A stretch of DNA of 64,000 bases from Pseudoalteromonas shioyasakiensis (GTDB lineage: Bacteria > Pseudomonadota > Gammaproteobacteria > Enterobacterales > Alteromonadaceae), in NCBI GenBank assembly GCA_013391845.1, contig CP058414.1, positions 248,001 through 312,000 on the forward strand. Direction: 5' to 3'. Positions 49,654-59,785 of this stretch are shown one piece after another. Position numbers and translations under genes: made by a program. Positions within the stretch are counted from its first letter, which is position 1. Every line of letters starts with the position of its first letter. The notes beneath the pieces are model-generated. The model had not been told where the DNA came from and searched no databases. It worked only from the letters and a program-made list of their open reading frames with translations.

Positions 49654-50607
49654 ATGTCAGGTGTTCTTGCTTCTGTTGATAAGCGTACGCAACTGGTCGG
49701 TGAAAACCGCTTAGAGCTTTTGCTATTTTACCTACACAGCCGCCACTTATTCGCACTCAATGTGTTCAAAGTGAAAGAAGTGGTCAAGTTACCGCAAATT
49801 AGTAAAATTCCCCATGCGCATCCTAAAGTGTCTGGGGTCGTAAATATTCGCGGCGAATCCATTCCGGTGATTGATTTACGCAAAGCGATAAACATGCCAG
49901 AAGCTAAACACATCGAAGATACAAACCTCGTTATCACTGAGTACAATCGCACCGTGCAAGGCTTTTTAATTGGTAAAGTTGATCAAATTGTCAATATGAC
50001 ATGGTCAGATATCATGCCGCCGCCAACTGCTATTGGTAAAAATCACTACCTAACTGCCTTAACGAAATTGAAACGTGATGACCAAGAGCAGTTGGTTGAA
50101 ATTATTGATGTAGAAAAAGTGCTCGCCGAAATCGTTGAATACGAAGTCCAAATATCTGAAGATATTCTTGATAAAAGCATCGTGAACGAATTTGCAGGCC
50201 GCAAAATTCTTCATGCCGATGATTCACCTACAGCACGTAAGCAAGTAAGCGATACATTATCGCAACTTGGTATCGAAATCATACCTGCTCGTAACGGACT
50301 TGAAGCACTTGAGATGTTAAAAGGCTGGGCTGATCAAGGCAAAGATGTTGAGAAAGAACTACTTATGGTGATCACCGATGCTGAAATGCCAGCAATGGAT
50401 GGCTACCGTTTAACACACGAAATTCGTAACGACAGCCGAATGAAGAACTTACATATCGTTCTTAATACATCCCTAAGCGGAAGCTTTAACCAAGCTTTAG
50501 TTGAGAAGGTTGGCTGTAATGCCTTTTTATCCAAGTTCCAGCCAATACTATTAGTAGAAGAAGTTCAAGCTCGCTTAAAAGCCGTGCTAGAGCAAGACTC
50601 ACAGTAA
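49654..50607 (+). CDS. cheV: Chemotaxis protein CheV
   Basis: CheV couples a CheW-like receptor/kinase adaptor domain (residues 15 to 165, with NVFKVKEVVKLPQISKIP and GVVNIRGESIPVIDLRKAI) to a receiver domain (residues 185 to 310, LHADDSPTARKQ and the phospho-Asp in VITDAEMPAMDGYRL). It links chemoreceptors to CheA and tunes adaptation. No other che genes are near, which is common for cheV. Confidence 0.92.
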   Translation: MSGVLASVDKRTQLVGENRLELLLFYLHSRHLFALNVFKVKEVVKLPQISKIPHAHPKVSGVVNIRGESIPVIDLRKAINMPEAKHIEDTNLVITEYNRTVQGFLIGKVDQIVNMTWSDIMPPPTAIGKNHYLTALTKLKRDDQEQLVEIIDVEKVLAEIVEYEVQISEDILDKSIVNEFAGRKILHADDSPTARKQVSDTLSQLGIEIIPARNGLEALEMLKGWADQGKDVEKELLMVITDAEMPAMDGYRLTHEIRNDSRMKNLHIVLNTSLSGSFNQALVEKVGCNAFLSKFQPILLVEEVQARLKAVLEQDSQ

Positions 50608-50721
50608 TCGCTATAGCATCTGTTTTTAAACGCATCAGCTAAAGCAACGGCGTCGCAATTTGCCAATTATCGTTATTCATGATTTATTGGCATTATCGAT
50701 TCGACGACAACAATAAAAACT

Positions 50722-52035
50722 ATGCTAAATCGCGTTGCTAAACCATTCACTAAACTAGTTGAGCGTTATCTACCCGACCCGTTCGTATTTGTTATTTTAC
50801 TCACCTTACCGAGCTTCATCGTTGCAAGTCTCTTTACTCCGTCAACGCCCACGCAGGTACTCGCGGCTTGGGGAGGTGGGTTTTGGAACCTATTACAATT
50901 TGCCATGCAAATGCTGCTGGTGCTGCTAACGGGCTACATGCTAGCGAGTACCCCTGTTATGCGCAGCATACTCAACAAACTTGCAACTCTCGCCAACAGC
51001 CCTGCCAAAGCGATCATACTCGTTACGCTCGTGTCTTTATTGGCTAGCTGGCTAAATTGGGGCTTTGGTTTAGTTATTGGCGCTTTGTTCGCCAAAGCAA
51101 TTGCGAAACAAACCCGCGTTGATTACCGTTTACTAGTTGCCAGTGCTTATTCTGGTTTTATTGTTTGGCATGGCGGCTTAGCCGGCTCAGTACCGCTGAC
51201 TATCGCAACCGACGGTCACTTTTCACAGCAAAGCATTGGCATAATAGGCACCGAGAACACGATCTTTTCAGCATTCAATATCGCCATCGTTGTGGGCTTA
51301 TTTATTATTATGCCGCTGGTAAATCGCTATATGTTGCCAAGCGAAAAAGACAGCGTTTATGTTGACCTAGCAAAGCTTGAAGATGAATCACAACAAATAG
51401 CGACGCCTACCCGCCCTGCCGAAGTCATCGAGCACAGTCGCTTGCTTGGTATGGGGGTAGGTGCCGTTGGTCTTGCCTATTTATTCTATTATTTTGTGCT
51501 AAACGGTGGCGGCTTAAACTTAAATAGCGTGATCGCTATTTTCTTATTCAGTGCAATTTTACTGCATCAAACACCACATAATTTACTAAGCAGCTTACAA
51601 CAAGCAATCCCCAGCGGCGCTGGTATTGTCATTCAATTTCCATTTTATGCTGGGATCATGGCGATTATGGTAAAAACGGGACTCGCTCAACAAATCTCTG
51701 AAGGGTTTATTGCCATTGCAACCGCCGAGACGCTGCCATTTTGGAGCTTTGTAAGTGCAGGGTTTGTTAATATATTTGTGCCATCAGGCGGCGGCCAGTG
51801 GGCAGTGCAAGCGCCGATTGTCATTCCAGCCGCACAAACACTTGGCGCTGATATGCCACGAGTTGCTATGGCGGTTGCATGGGGCGATGCCTGGACCAAC
51901 CTAATTCAACCGTTCTGGGCACTCCCTGTGCTTGCTATTGCAGGCCTAAAAGCAAAAGACATCATGGGCTTTTGTCTTGTGCAGCTGATCATCACCGGCG
52001 TGTTTATATCTTTGATGCTGAGCTTTTATCCTTAA
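50722..52035 (+). CDS. atoE: Short-chain fatty acid transporter, AtoE family
   Basis: The 437-residue protein has about ten to twelve hydrophobic helices and family stretches such as RYLPDPFVFVILLTLPSF at residue 14, SWLNWGFGLVIGALFAK near 113 and FVNIFVPSGGGQWAVQAP near 345. AtoE-type carriers take up short-chain fatty acids. No ato catabolic genes flank it, so the substrate is inferred from family. Confidence 0.88.
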   Translation: MLNRVAKPFTKLVERYLPDPFVFVILLTLPSFIVASLFTPSTPTQVLAAWGGGFWNLLQFAMQMLLVLLTGYMLASTPVMRSILNKLATLANSPAKAIILVTLVSLLASWLNWGFGLVIGALFAKAIAKQTRVDYRLLVASAYSGFIVWHGGLAGSVPLTIATDGHFSQQSIGIIGTENTIFSAFNIAIVVGLFIIMPLVNRYMLPSEKDSVYVDLAKLEDESQQIATPTRPAEVIEHSRLLGMGVGAVGLAYLFYYFVLNGGGLNLNSVIAIFLFSAILLHQTPHNLLSSLQQAIPSGAGIVIQFPFYAGIMAIMVKTGLAQQISEGFIAIATAETLPFWSFVSAGFVNIFVPSGGGQWAVQAPIVIPAAQTLGADMPRVAMAVAWGDAWTNLIQPFWALPVLAIAGLKAKDIMGFCLVQLIITGVFISLMLSFYP

Positions 52036-52089
52036 CTCAAAATTAGGAAGTGAAAAAACACTTCCTAATATTTAATATTGCAATGCTTA

Positions 52090-53106
52090 TTAACTTGCTA
52101 AAATCTTCATTGGTAAGCTTAGGATTGCGCTTTCTGAATCGGCAAAGTGCATCATCACTGCCACATGACCTGCAACAACCAGTGCGTACATTACCGCTGA
52201 GAAGCCTTGCCCATAAGTATCAAGAGGGATGAGGTGTGAGTAGTGACGTCCGCGCCACTCAAAGATAATCTCAAGTGCCCCTACAAATAAGAAGAACACA
52301 AGTAGCATCAAACCAAAGGTGTAGCTTAGCCATAAGCCAAATAACACACCTAATAAACACACACTTAGACCTATCCATGAACGCATCGAAAAACTAATAC
52401 TTTTAAGTACATGGCCGCCATCTAAGGGCAGAATAGGTAACAAGTTGAATAGGTTTAACAGTGCACTGAGTACCGCCACACCAGCGAATATTTCCATTTC
52501 AGTGGCGTAGTAAAGCACGACTCCCAGTACTGAGGTAATTAAGCCAAAAGCGGGCCCCATGAGTGAGATCACCACATCTTGCCATCGCGTGGTAATTTTA
52601 TCATCGGAAACAGCCAAACCACCAACAAAGGGAATAAGGTAAATACCTTTAGTTTTAATGCCAAAATATTTCATAGCACGCACATGACCATATTCATGTA
52701 CAACCAAGCAAGCAATTAACATTAAGGCAAATTCAATGGAAAATAACCAAGCGTAGCCTGCCACCGAAGCACCCGCTAAAGCTGCTTTCACTACTTTTGC
52801 ACTTTTGAATAATTTAAAACCCAGTGCCAGCAAACCTATAATGCCGCGTTTTGGTTCAGCTTCTTGTAACTCAGGTAAAGCAAGTTGGCTCACCTGCTGC
52901 TGGTTAACAAAAATTGCTAAGCTTTTTTCGTGCACTTTACTGGTATCAAGACCAATACGCTGCCCCTGAAAATCAAACTCATAAAGTTCGAGCTCTGGGT
53001 TATCGAAGGCAATTGCTTGTTGTTGATGAAAAAGCTGAATTAACTGTGAGCCATTTAAATGCAAAATAAAGGTTTCGTCTGCGAGACTCAGCTGAAGTCT
53101 GACCAT
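52090..53106 (-). CDS. Site-2 protease family membrane metalloprotease (M50)
   Basis: The 338-residue protein has an N-terminal soluble part of about 110 residues and then five to six hydrophobic helices. The zinc motif HEYGH is near residue 157, and the second metal motif NLLPILPLDGGHVL near 240 has the expected LDGG. Such intramembrane proteases release transcription factors or clear signal peptides. The substrate is unknown. Confidence 0.85.
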   Translation of the reverse strand: MVRLQLSLADETFILHLNGSQLIQLFHQQQAIAFDNPELELYEFDFQGQRIGLDTSKVHEKSLAIFVNQQQVSQLALPELQEAEPKRGIIGLLALGFKLFKSAKVVKAALAGASVAGYAWLFSIEFALMLIACLVVHEYGHVRAMKYFGIKTKGIYLIPFVGGLAVSDDKITTRWQDVVISLMGPAFGLITSVLGVVLYYATEMEIFAGVAVLSALLNLFNLLPILPLDGGHVLKSISFSMRSWIGLSVCLLGVLFGLWLSYTFGLMLLVFFLFVGALEIIFEWRGRHYSHLIPLDTYGQGFSAVMYALVVAGHVAVMMHFADSESAILSLPMKILAS

Positions 53107-53281
53107 AGTTCTTATATATACGAATAAAAAGTGCGGCCATTATACTTAGGCCTTGCAAAATTACTAATTTCCTTTAGGGACAAGGTTGTGTATTTTTTAC
53201 GCTATAAAACAGGTAAAAAACATGACTAAATACCTTTTATCTACTACTTTTAACTTTAGCGTTCTTGTTCATGGAGTGAAT

Positions 53282-54502
53282 ATGGTGAAGTCAAATAGAC
53301 ACATTCTCGTAGTAGATGACTCTAAAGCCATCTTGATTGTTATGCATGCCATTTTAAATGAGCTTGAGGTTCCGCATATAACAACTTGTCTAAGTGCCGA
53401 AGAAGCATTAGAAAAGGTGAAAAAAGCCCCTCACTTTTTTGATGCTATTTTTACTGATCTCAACATGCCAGACATGGATGGTATGGAGCTTATTCGTCAT
53501 TTAGGCTCTATGAAGTACCATGGAGCAATTGCTATTATTTCGGAAATGGATCCTAAAGTTATTGACCTTGCTGCTGATCTGGCACGTAAGCATAACGCCC
53601 ACTTAATTGGTAATGTCACTAAACCGGTACAGCTAAATCAGGTTTATTTACTACTGCAAAAACTTGAGCACTTTGCTATTCATGTTGAGCGCACCAAAAC
53701 CCCTATTTCTGAGTCACTGTTACTACACGCTATCAGCCATAATGAAATTATTCCGTTTTATCAGCCTAAGATTAATCGCCATGATAATCGGGTCGAAAGT
53801 ATTGAGGTACTTGCCCGTATAAATACTAGCCAAGAAGAGGAAATAATCTTACCGGATCGTTTCATTTGCATAGCTGAAGACCTAGATTTAATAAACCTCA
53901 TCACATTTCAATTATTTGAAAAGGCGACTAACGACTTTGCAGAAATCAAAGAGCAGTTTGATCCTAACTTAAAATTGGCGTTTAACTTATCACCCTCACA
54001 GCTCGAGGACTTAAGTTGCCCAGATAAACTCGCTTTAATACTTCACCTTAACAATTTAACACCAAGTGAAGTAATTTTAGAAATTACCGAACAGTATGCG
54101 CTCCGTAGTACTGCTCAACTTGAAACACTCAACCGCCTGAGAATGCGCGGTTTTGGTATTTCACTTGATGACTTTGGCACAGGGTTTACTAATGTTCAGC
54201 AGCTAAAAACGCTGCCATTTACCGAAATAAAGATCGATCGCACCCTGATTAGCAATATTGAAACCGACCAGTTTTCCCAAGTGATTGTTAGTAGTTTGGT
54301 GAATATAGCAATTCAAGAAGACCTTGCCATTGTTGCTGAAGGCATTGAGCGTGTGGAAGAGCTTGAGTACCTTGACCGCTACAAAGAGTTTATTTTAATG
54401 CAGGGCTTTTTACTGTGCCGCCCGAAGGCCAAAGAAGATTTTTTAAATTGGTCACTCTCATGGCGGCAAATGGTAAAGACGGCAGCAGGACACCGCCGTT
54501 AA
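53282..54502 (+). CDS. Response regulator with EAL phosphodiesterase domain
   Basis: I start at 53282 (MVKSNRHILVVDDSKAILIV; GGAG upstream), giving 406 residues. The receiver domain (residues 5 to 125) has the phospho-Asp in AIFTDLNMPDMDG. The EAL domain (residues 150 to 400) starts PFYQPKINRHDNRVESIEVL, so the signature is EVL. Catalytic elements are visible: ILEITEQYAL, SLDDFGTGFTN, KIDRTLI, VAEGIE and QGFLLCRP. It is therefore likely an active c-di-GMP phosphodiesterase controlled by an unknown kinase, similar to PvrR/RocR. The stop overlaps that of the CNNM gene by four bases. Confidence 0.88.
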   Translation: MVKSNRHILVVDDSKAILIVMHAILNELEVPHITTCLSAEEALEKVKKAPHFFDAIFTDLNMPDMDGMELIRHLGSMKYHGAIAIISEMDPKVIDLAADLARKHNAHLIGNVTKPVQLNQVYLLLQKLEHFAIHVERTKTPISESLLLHAISHNEIIPFYQPKINRHDNRVESIEVLARINTSQEEEIILPDRFICIAEDLDLINLITFQLFEKATNDFAEIKEQFDPNLKLAFNLSPSQLEDLSCPDKLALILHLNNLTPSEVILEITEQYALRSTAQLETLNRLRMRGFGISLDDFGTGFTNVQQLKTLPFTEIKIDRTLISNIETDQFSQVIVSSLVNIAIQEDLAIVAEGIERVEELEYLDRYKEFILMQGFLLCRPKAKEDFLNWSLSWRQMVKTAAGHRR

Positions 54503-55563
54503 GGATTACGCTTATCGTCACTAACGATGGTATTACTCGATGCTAAACGTTGTCGCCAGCGCTGTTTGGCGACTTTTTGCATATTAGCTGATTGATCATG
54601 CTCATCAACAATTTCGAGCCCCATTAATGCTTCAATTAAATCTTCAAGAGTGACAATACCTTGTACATCACCGTACTCATCTACCACTAAACAAATGTGA
54701 GTACGCTCTGACAGTAAAGTCTCGAGTAAGGTCGGCACATGCAAGGTTTCTGGTACGGTGTAAATAGGCTTAACAAGCTTGCTAATTTTATAGTCTTCAC
54801 CTAAGCGATGATAAGCCAGCATGATGTCATTTTTATGCACGAAGCCAATAATATCGTCACCATTTTTGTCATACACCAATACCCTTGAAAACGAAGACGA
54901 ACCATGTTCCGACAAGTATTGGTTTACAGTTAAATCTTTATGCACTTTAAAAAGCACCGTACGTGGCGTCATTAAGGTATCGAGTTTGGCATGACGAAAA
55001 TGCAGCAGGCTGCGAATGATTTCAGATTCATCTTGCCCAAGCGCTCCTGACTCAGAGCCAATATCAGCCATTGCTTCAATCTCTTGGCGGATGTAATAAG
55101 CTTCATCGTAATTACGCCCCAAAAAGCGCGTTAAGATATCTGCAAACCACACAAAAGGTTTTAAAATAAATACCAACCAAATGAGGCTCACACTAACAAT
55201 GGGGGTTAATCCTCGCCAATAATTAGCGCCTAATGTTTTAGGAATAATTTCAGAAAGCACCAGTACCAATAACGTCATAATTGCGGAGGCAACGCCAACT
55301 GCTGCATCTGAAAACACCACTGCAGCTTGTGCGCCAACGCCAGCGGCGCCTGCCGTGTGCGCTATGGTATTTAACGTCAGTATTGCTGCTAAAGGTTGGT
55401 CTATATTATCTTTAAGCTTACCAACACGTTTTGCCAGTTGCGGTTGTTGCTTTCTGAGCATGGCAACATAACTTGGTGTAATACTTAACAGTACCGCCTC
55501 CATCACTGAGCACAAAAACGAAACCGCAATGGCAACAAACATATAAACAAGTAGCAATGTCAC
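54499..55563 (-). CDS. CNNM/CorC-type transporter (DUF21 and CBS domains)
   Basis: The best start is GTG 55563 with AGAGGG seven bases upstream (MTLLLVYMFVAIAVSF). Residues 1 to 170 form the four-helix DUF21 transmembrane domain (SVMEAVLLSITPSYVA; ALVLVLSEIIPKTLGANYWR-like segment). Two CBS domains follow (RTVLFKVHKDLTVN and THICLVVDEYGDVQGIVTLEDL). The family exports Mg2+ (CNNM, YfjD, CorB/C). The C-terminal transporter-associated domain is absent, as in the short class. Confidence 0.85.
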   Translation of the reverse strand: MTLLLVYMFVAIAVSFLCSVMEAVLLSITPSYVAMLRKQQPQLAKRVGKLKDNIDQPLAAILTLNTIAHTAGAAGVGAQAAVVFSDAAVGVASAIMTLLVLVLSEIIPKTLGANYWRGLTPIVSVSLIWLVFILKPFVWFADILTRFLGRNYDEAYYIRQEIEAMADIGSESGALGQDESEIIRSLLHFRHAKLDTLMTPRTVLFKVHKDLTVNQYLSEHGSSSFSRVLVYDKNGDDIIGFVHKNDIMLAYHRLGEDYKISKLVKPIYTVPETLHVPTLLETLLSERTHICLVVDEYGDVQGIVTLEDLIEALMGLEIVDEHDQSANMQKVAKQRWRQRLASSNTIVSDDKRNP

Positions 55564-55707
55564 GCTGAGCCCTCTTAAAAAGTTAACCTGCTCACCATAG
55601 CAATTGAAAACCACAAGCTCAAACCCGACTGCAATCTAACGCAGAGCACTTTTTGGGTAATTTGCAGCGTGCTATATTGGTTTAAATTACCTTCAACAGG
55701 CGAAACT

Positions 55708-58203
55708 ATGACACTTTCAACTACTTGGCTAAGCCAATCAGCCAAGCTAAAAACAACATTTAGTGCATTAGCGCTATGTGCATTAAGCAATACTGCAATG
55801 GCCGCTGCCATTGATAAATCAGCGGTGCAATTTATTGGTCCTCTTGGCGAAGATATGCAACTTAAGCCATATCAAACGGACCATCGTGATGCCATTATTG
55901 CCAACCTATTACCTAGCTTACAGAAAAGCAGCAATAGCATTCGTGTATTTGGTAATGAGCTTGACTGGCAATCATTCGACAAAATTAGTGCGCTAACACT
56001 TGGTGGTTTACAAGCCCTTAAATTTACCGCCTCAACTGAGCGCTTTAGCCAAGGCTCATTAACGCTTAAAGGCATTGAAAACGCACAGCTATTTATTGAT
56101 GGTGAAAAGCAAACAGAAAAGAATAAAAGCTATGAGCTAGCTTTAAGCCAAGGCGATCATCAGTTTGTTATCATTACTGAACAAGTTGCCAACTGGAATG
56201 AGGTTGAGCTTGATTTTACAGCTAAGTCTGAACTAGATGCTGTGCAATTTAGCGCTAAACAACAACACGGTTTGTCTGCTAAGCAATTATTCGATGCGCC
56301 AACGGTAAGTTATATTTCAATGGCGCCAAATGGCGATTACTTCATTACTAGCCAACGTCATTACGAAGATGCAACCGCTAATCAAGCGCAATATGTTACT
56401 GAGCTTAAAGACGCCAAAAACAACACCCTTTATCGTTTTGAGTCAGCCCAACCGAGTAACATTACTTGGAGCCCAGATAGTAAAACTTTAGTGTATCTAT
56501 TAAATGGCGAGCTTAAACGTTTAAACCTAAAAACCATGCAACTTAACGTGATTGCTAAAAACCTTGCTGGTGCAAATGGTTTTCAGTTTTTTGATAACAA
56601 CAGCTTAATTTTTAGTTGGTCAAAATCTCCAACAGATAATGGTAAGCTCACTAAACATTATCAAGGCCTGCAAGACCGTTGGTCTTATGCTCGTACTACA
56701 TCGCAAGTATATTTACTCGATATCGCTACAGGTCTAAGCAAAATCTTAAGCCAAGGCCCGCTTAGCCATTCACTTGAAGATTTTGATGCTAAAAACGGCC
56801 ACGTTTTAATGAGCCGCTCAGCACAAGCAATGCAGCTATCACCACAACCCGCAACTGAACTTGTTGAGTTAGACCTAACTACATCGGCCCTCACAGTACT
56901 TGGTCAATACAATACCTTTAATCAGGCTAAATATACTGATGACGGTATTTATGTCACTGCCGGCCCTGATTTTAATAATGGCTTAGGTCGTAATCTTCCT
57001 GAAGGAATGCTTGCTAATAACTATGACGGTCAACTTTATCTACTGAGCCGTGACGGTAAAAAAGCCAGCGCTCTAAGTAAAGAGTTTAACCCAGCTATCG
57101 GCCAGTTAAATGTGCTTGATAATGGTGATGCACTAATTAAAGTTACCGAGCGAGACACTGCGCAGCTTTATCAATTCGACTTGAGTAAAAATCGTTTTAA
57201 TAAAGTGAATACGGGCTTTGATGTTGTTGAGCAAGTTAGCTACTCACACGAACGCACCCCGCGCATCTTGGTTACCGGCACCACAGCGTCAACACCTCAG
57301 CAGTTAAAACAACTACACTTAGGTAAGAATCGCGCTAAAGTATTGTGGGACTCTAAGCCAATTGGCTATGAAGATACTCAAGTAGCCTCACTGGAAGAGT
57401 TTAACTTTACTAATAAAGATGGCATTGAAATTAAAGGCCGTGTTTATCTGCCCCATGATTTAGATAGCAATAAACAATACCCTGCACTGGTTTATTACTA
57501 TGGCGGTACATCGCCTGTAACACGTGGTTTTACGGGTCGTTACCCATTTAACTTATGGGCTGAGCATGGCTATGTTGTTTACGTTGTACAACCTACTGGC
57601 GCAACAGGTTTTGGCCAAGAGTTTTCAGCTAAACACGTAAACGCATGGGGTGAGTACACAGCCAACGACATCATTGACGGCACAAAAGCCTTTTTAGATA
57701 AATATAGCTTCGTAGATAGTAAACGTGTGGGTAATCTAGGTGCATCTTACGGTGGCTTTATGACCATGTTATTAGCAACCAAAACGGATATGTTCAGTGC
57801 ATCGATTGCCCATGCGGGGATTTCAAATATCACCTCGTATTGGGGCCAAGGTTGGTGGGGTTACTTATACTCAGCTGAGGCATCTAAAAATAGCTACCCT
57901 TGGAACAATCCTACACTTTATAGCCAACATAGCCCTGTGTTTCATGCTGACAAAGTAACAACGCCGTTATTACTACTTCACGGTGACTCAGATACCAATG
58001 TACCTGTTGGTGAAAGTCACAATATGTACACGGCATTAAAATTATTGGGTAAGGATGTTGAGCTGATTGAGTACAAGGGTGCTGATCACCAAATATTTGC
58101 TCGCGATAAGCGCTTTGATTGGTGGAATACGATGTTGGCTTATTTTGATAAAAACTTAAAAGATCAGCCACAATGGTGGCAATATCTTTATCCTGAAAAG
58201 TAG
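55708..58203 (+). CDS. Exported S9 prolyl-oligopeptidase family peptidase
   Basis: The start at 55708 (MTLSTTWLSQSAKLKTTFSA) gives 831 residues with a signal ending near ALSNTAMAAA. The N-terminal half is a beta-propeller with WSPDSKTLVYLLNGELKRL-type repeats. The C-terminal alpha/beta hydrolase domain has the catalytic Ser in GASYGGFMTML (near 680), Asp in LLLHGDSDTNVP and His in KGADHQIF. It likely cleaves peptides in the periplasm or outside the cell. The CNNM gene diverges. Confidence 0.9.
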   Translation: MTLSTTWLSQSAKLKTTFSALALCALSNTAMAAAIDKSAVQFIGPLGEDMQLKPYQTDHRDAIIANLLPSLQKSSNSIRVFGNELDWQSFDKISALTLGGLQALKFTASTERFSQGSLTLKGIENAQLFIDGEKQTEKNKSYELALSQGDHQFVIITEQVANWNEVELDFTAKSELDAVQFSAKQQHGLSAKQLFDAPTVSYISMAPNGDYFITSQRHYEDATANQAQYVTELKDAKNNTLYRFESAQPSNITWSPDSKTLVYLLNGELKRLNLKTMQLNVIAKNLAGANGFQFFDNNSLIFSWSKSPTDNGKLTKHYQGLQDRWSYARTTSQVYLLDIATGLSKILSQGPLSHSLEDFDAKNGHVLMSRSAQAMQLSPQPATELVELDLTTSALTVLGQYNTFNQAKYTDDGIYVTAGPDFNNGLGRNLPEGMLANNYDGQLYLLSRDGKKASALSKEFNPAIGQLNVLDNGDALIKVTERDTAQLYQFDLSKNRFNKVNTGFDVVEQVSYSHERTPRILVTGTTASTPQQLKQLHLGKNRAKVLWDSKPIGYEDTQVASLEEFNFTNKDGIEIKGRVYLPHDLDSNKQYPALVYYYGGTSPVTRGFTGRYPFNLWAEHGYVVYVVQPTGATGFGQEFSAKHVNAWGEYTANDIIDGTKAFLDKYSFVDSKRVGNLGASYGGFMTMLLATKTDMFSASIAHAGISNITSYWGQGWWGYLYSAEASKNSYPWNNPTLYSQHSPVFHADKVTTPLLLLHGDSDTNVPVGESHNMYTALKLLGKDVELIEYKGADHQIFARDKRFDWWNTMLAYFDKNLKDQPQWWQYLYPEK

Positions 58204-58368
58204 TTTAGTTATTTAACTGGGCACTCGTTGAGTGCTCAGCTTTCCCTCTATTTAAAAAACGCTAAGCCATTAAATTGTAAGAAATAGTTACAAACTTCGC
58301 CATGACACTTCTCAGCCTTTGCCATACAGTGCTAACATAACAACAAATCAAGTGTGAAATTAAAGCGA

Positions 58369-59073
58369 ATGACTATTCAAGTTTTATTGGTTGAAGACGA
58401 CGAATTACTCGTTAAACGCATTCTTAATCATTTTAAAGAAACTGAGTTTAATATTGAGGTAGATTCAACGGGTGCAGATGCACTAAGCATTGTGCAATCA
58501 CGTGCTTCGTCTAAAGAAGCAATTTCTCTAGCAGTTATCGATATTGTATTACCAAAGCGCGATGGGCTGCTTCTTGCCAAAGAACTTAACGCCTTAACTG
58601 ATATTGGTGTTATTGTACTGTCTAGTCGTGACTCGCAAGCTGACCGTATTGCCGGACTTGCACAAGGTGCCGATGACTACATTTGCAAGCCAGTTGACTT
58701 ACTAGAACTTGAACTAAGAATGCGCGCCCTTTTTAAACGTATAAAAGGCTCACAGCATGATGATGAAAGTGAAGAATTTATAGAATATTCCGACTTTAAA
58801 CTGCACCCAGATAACCGCACATTGATCACTCCTAATGGTGAAGAGTCTCGTCTTACAGAGGCAGAGCACAAGGTACTTATTTGTCTCATTGCAAATGCTG
58901 GTAAGGCCACATCACGTGAAAAAATTTCCGAAGAAATTGGTCAACCTGACTGGAGCCCAAGCGATCGTACCGTTGATGTACTTATTGGCCGCTTACGTAA
59001 AAAGTTAAGCGATGAAAAAGACCAAAAACGTATCGTTACCGTTCGCGGCAAAGGCTACATGCTATCTATTTAG
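58369..59073 (+). CDS. OmpR-family response regulator (orphan)
   Basis: I prefer ATG 58369 (MTIQVLLVEDDELLVKRIL) to a GTG five codons earlier. The receiver domain has the acidic pair EDD and the phospho-Asp in LAVIDIVLPKRDGLLLAKEL. The switch Thr/Ser is in VIVLSSRD and the Lys in YICKPVD. A winged-helix domain follows (LTEAEHKVLICLIANAGKAT; DRTVDVLIGRLRKKL). No histidine kinase is adjacent, so the partner is elsewhere. Confidence 0.88.
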   Translation: MTIQVLLVEDDELLVKRILNHFKETEFNIEVDSTGADALSIVQSRASSKEAISLAVIDIVLPKRDGLLLAKELNALTDIGVIVLSSRDSQADRIAGLAQGADDYICKPVDLLELELRMRALFKRIKGSQHDDESEEFIEYSDFKLHPDNRTLITPNGEESRLTEAEHKVLICLIANAGKATSREKISEEIGQPDWSPSDRTVDVLIGRLRKKLSDEKDQKRIVTVRGKGYMLSI

Positions 59074-59081
59074 CAAGCTTG

Positions 59082-59689
59082 CTAATACTGCGTTAATTGG
59101 CTAATTAACCTTTCAAAGGCGCGATAATTCAACGCCTCTTTTAGTTCGTTTAAGGTAATTGAAGGCTGCGCTTTTAAGTCGCTAATGGTACGCGCAACTT
59201 TAATAACACGATGATATGAGCGCGGTGAAAGTGCCAGTTTTTCACTGGCTTTTGCTAAAAACTGCAGCTCAGCAGCTGCCAACTCACAATGAATGCTCAT
59301 TTCTTTATTATTCAAGCGCGCATTCACTTTGCCTTGTCGGTTAAGCTGAATTGTATAGGCTCTTTCGACTCTGGCTCTCACCTGTTCACTACTCTCTTCC
59401 ACTTGCGTGCTCTGTAATTGGCTACTGGTAAGTCGCGGCAGCTCAATTTGTAAATCAATCCTATCGATAAATGGCCCAGACACCCGAGATAAGTACCGCA
59501 GAACTTGATCTGGTGTTGCACGTTTATCGGTATGACTTCCTGTGGGGCTAGGGTTTAATGCGGCGATTAGCTGGAATTGCGATGGAAATTCCATTTGTCG
59601 TGCCGCTCGCGATATAGTCACCACGCCCGTTTCCATTGGTTCGCGCAATGAGTCGAGCACTTTTCTTTCGAATTCGGGCAGTTCAGCCT
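59082..59689 (-). pseudogene. comM: C-terminal part of comM, cut by an insertion
   Basis: The frame contains the last 200 residues of ComM/YifB (Mg-chelatase-like helicase): ELPEFERKVLDSLREPMETG, QLIAALNPSPTG, RYLSRVSGPFIDRIDLQIE and the terminal helices. ComM extends single-strand invasion in natural transformation and has about 500 residues. Homology ends at the Walker B/DEL motif: instead of DE-LPEF the sequence reads KAELPEF and then unrelated DNA starting at 59690. The 5' 60 percent of the gene is not in this window. Confidence 0.9.
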
Positions 59690-59692
59690 TAC

Positions 59693-59785
59693 ACTCTAAA
59701 CAGACATCTATATAGACACACTCTAGTGCCAATTAAAACATACATCACAGACATATAGATTAATGTCTATAGTTTTCACCAATAT
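59693..59785 (+). mobile_element. End sequence of the element inserted in comM (copy 1)
   Basis: Directly after the comM fragment lies actctaaacagacatctat (59693-59711), then further related motifs: CAGACATATAG (59748), TGTCTATA (59764) and ATATCTATAAA. Repeated short sites at the edge of an insertion are typical of transposase-binding sites in Tn7-like elements. The same arrangement recurs at 63827. The exact terminus and target duplication cannot be fixed without an empty-site sequence. Confidence 0.65.

Noticed and set aside
58369-59073. Two-component pair with the S9 peptidase region
   Set aside because: No histidine kinase gene is adjacent, so the response regulator is described as orphan.
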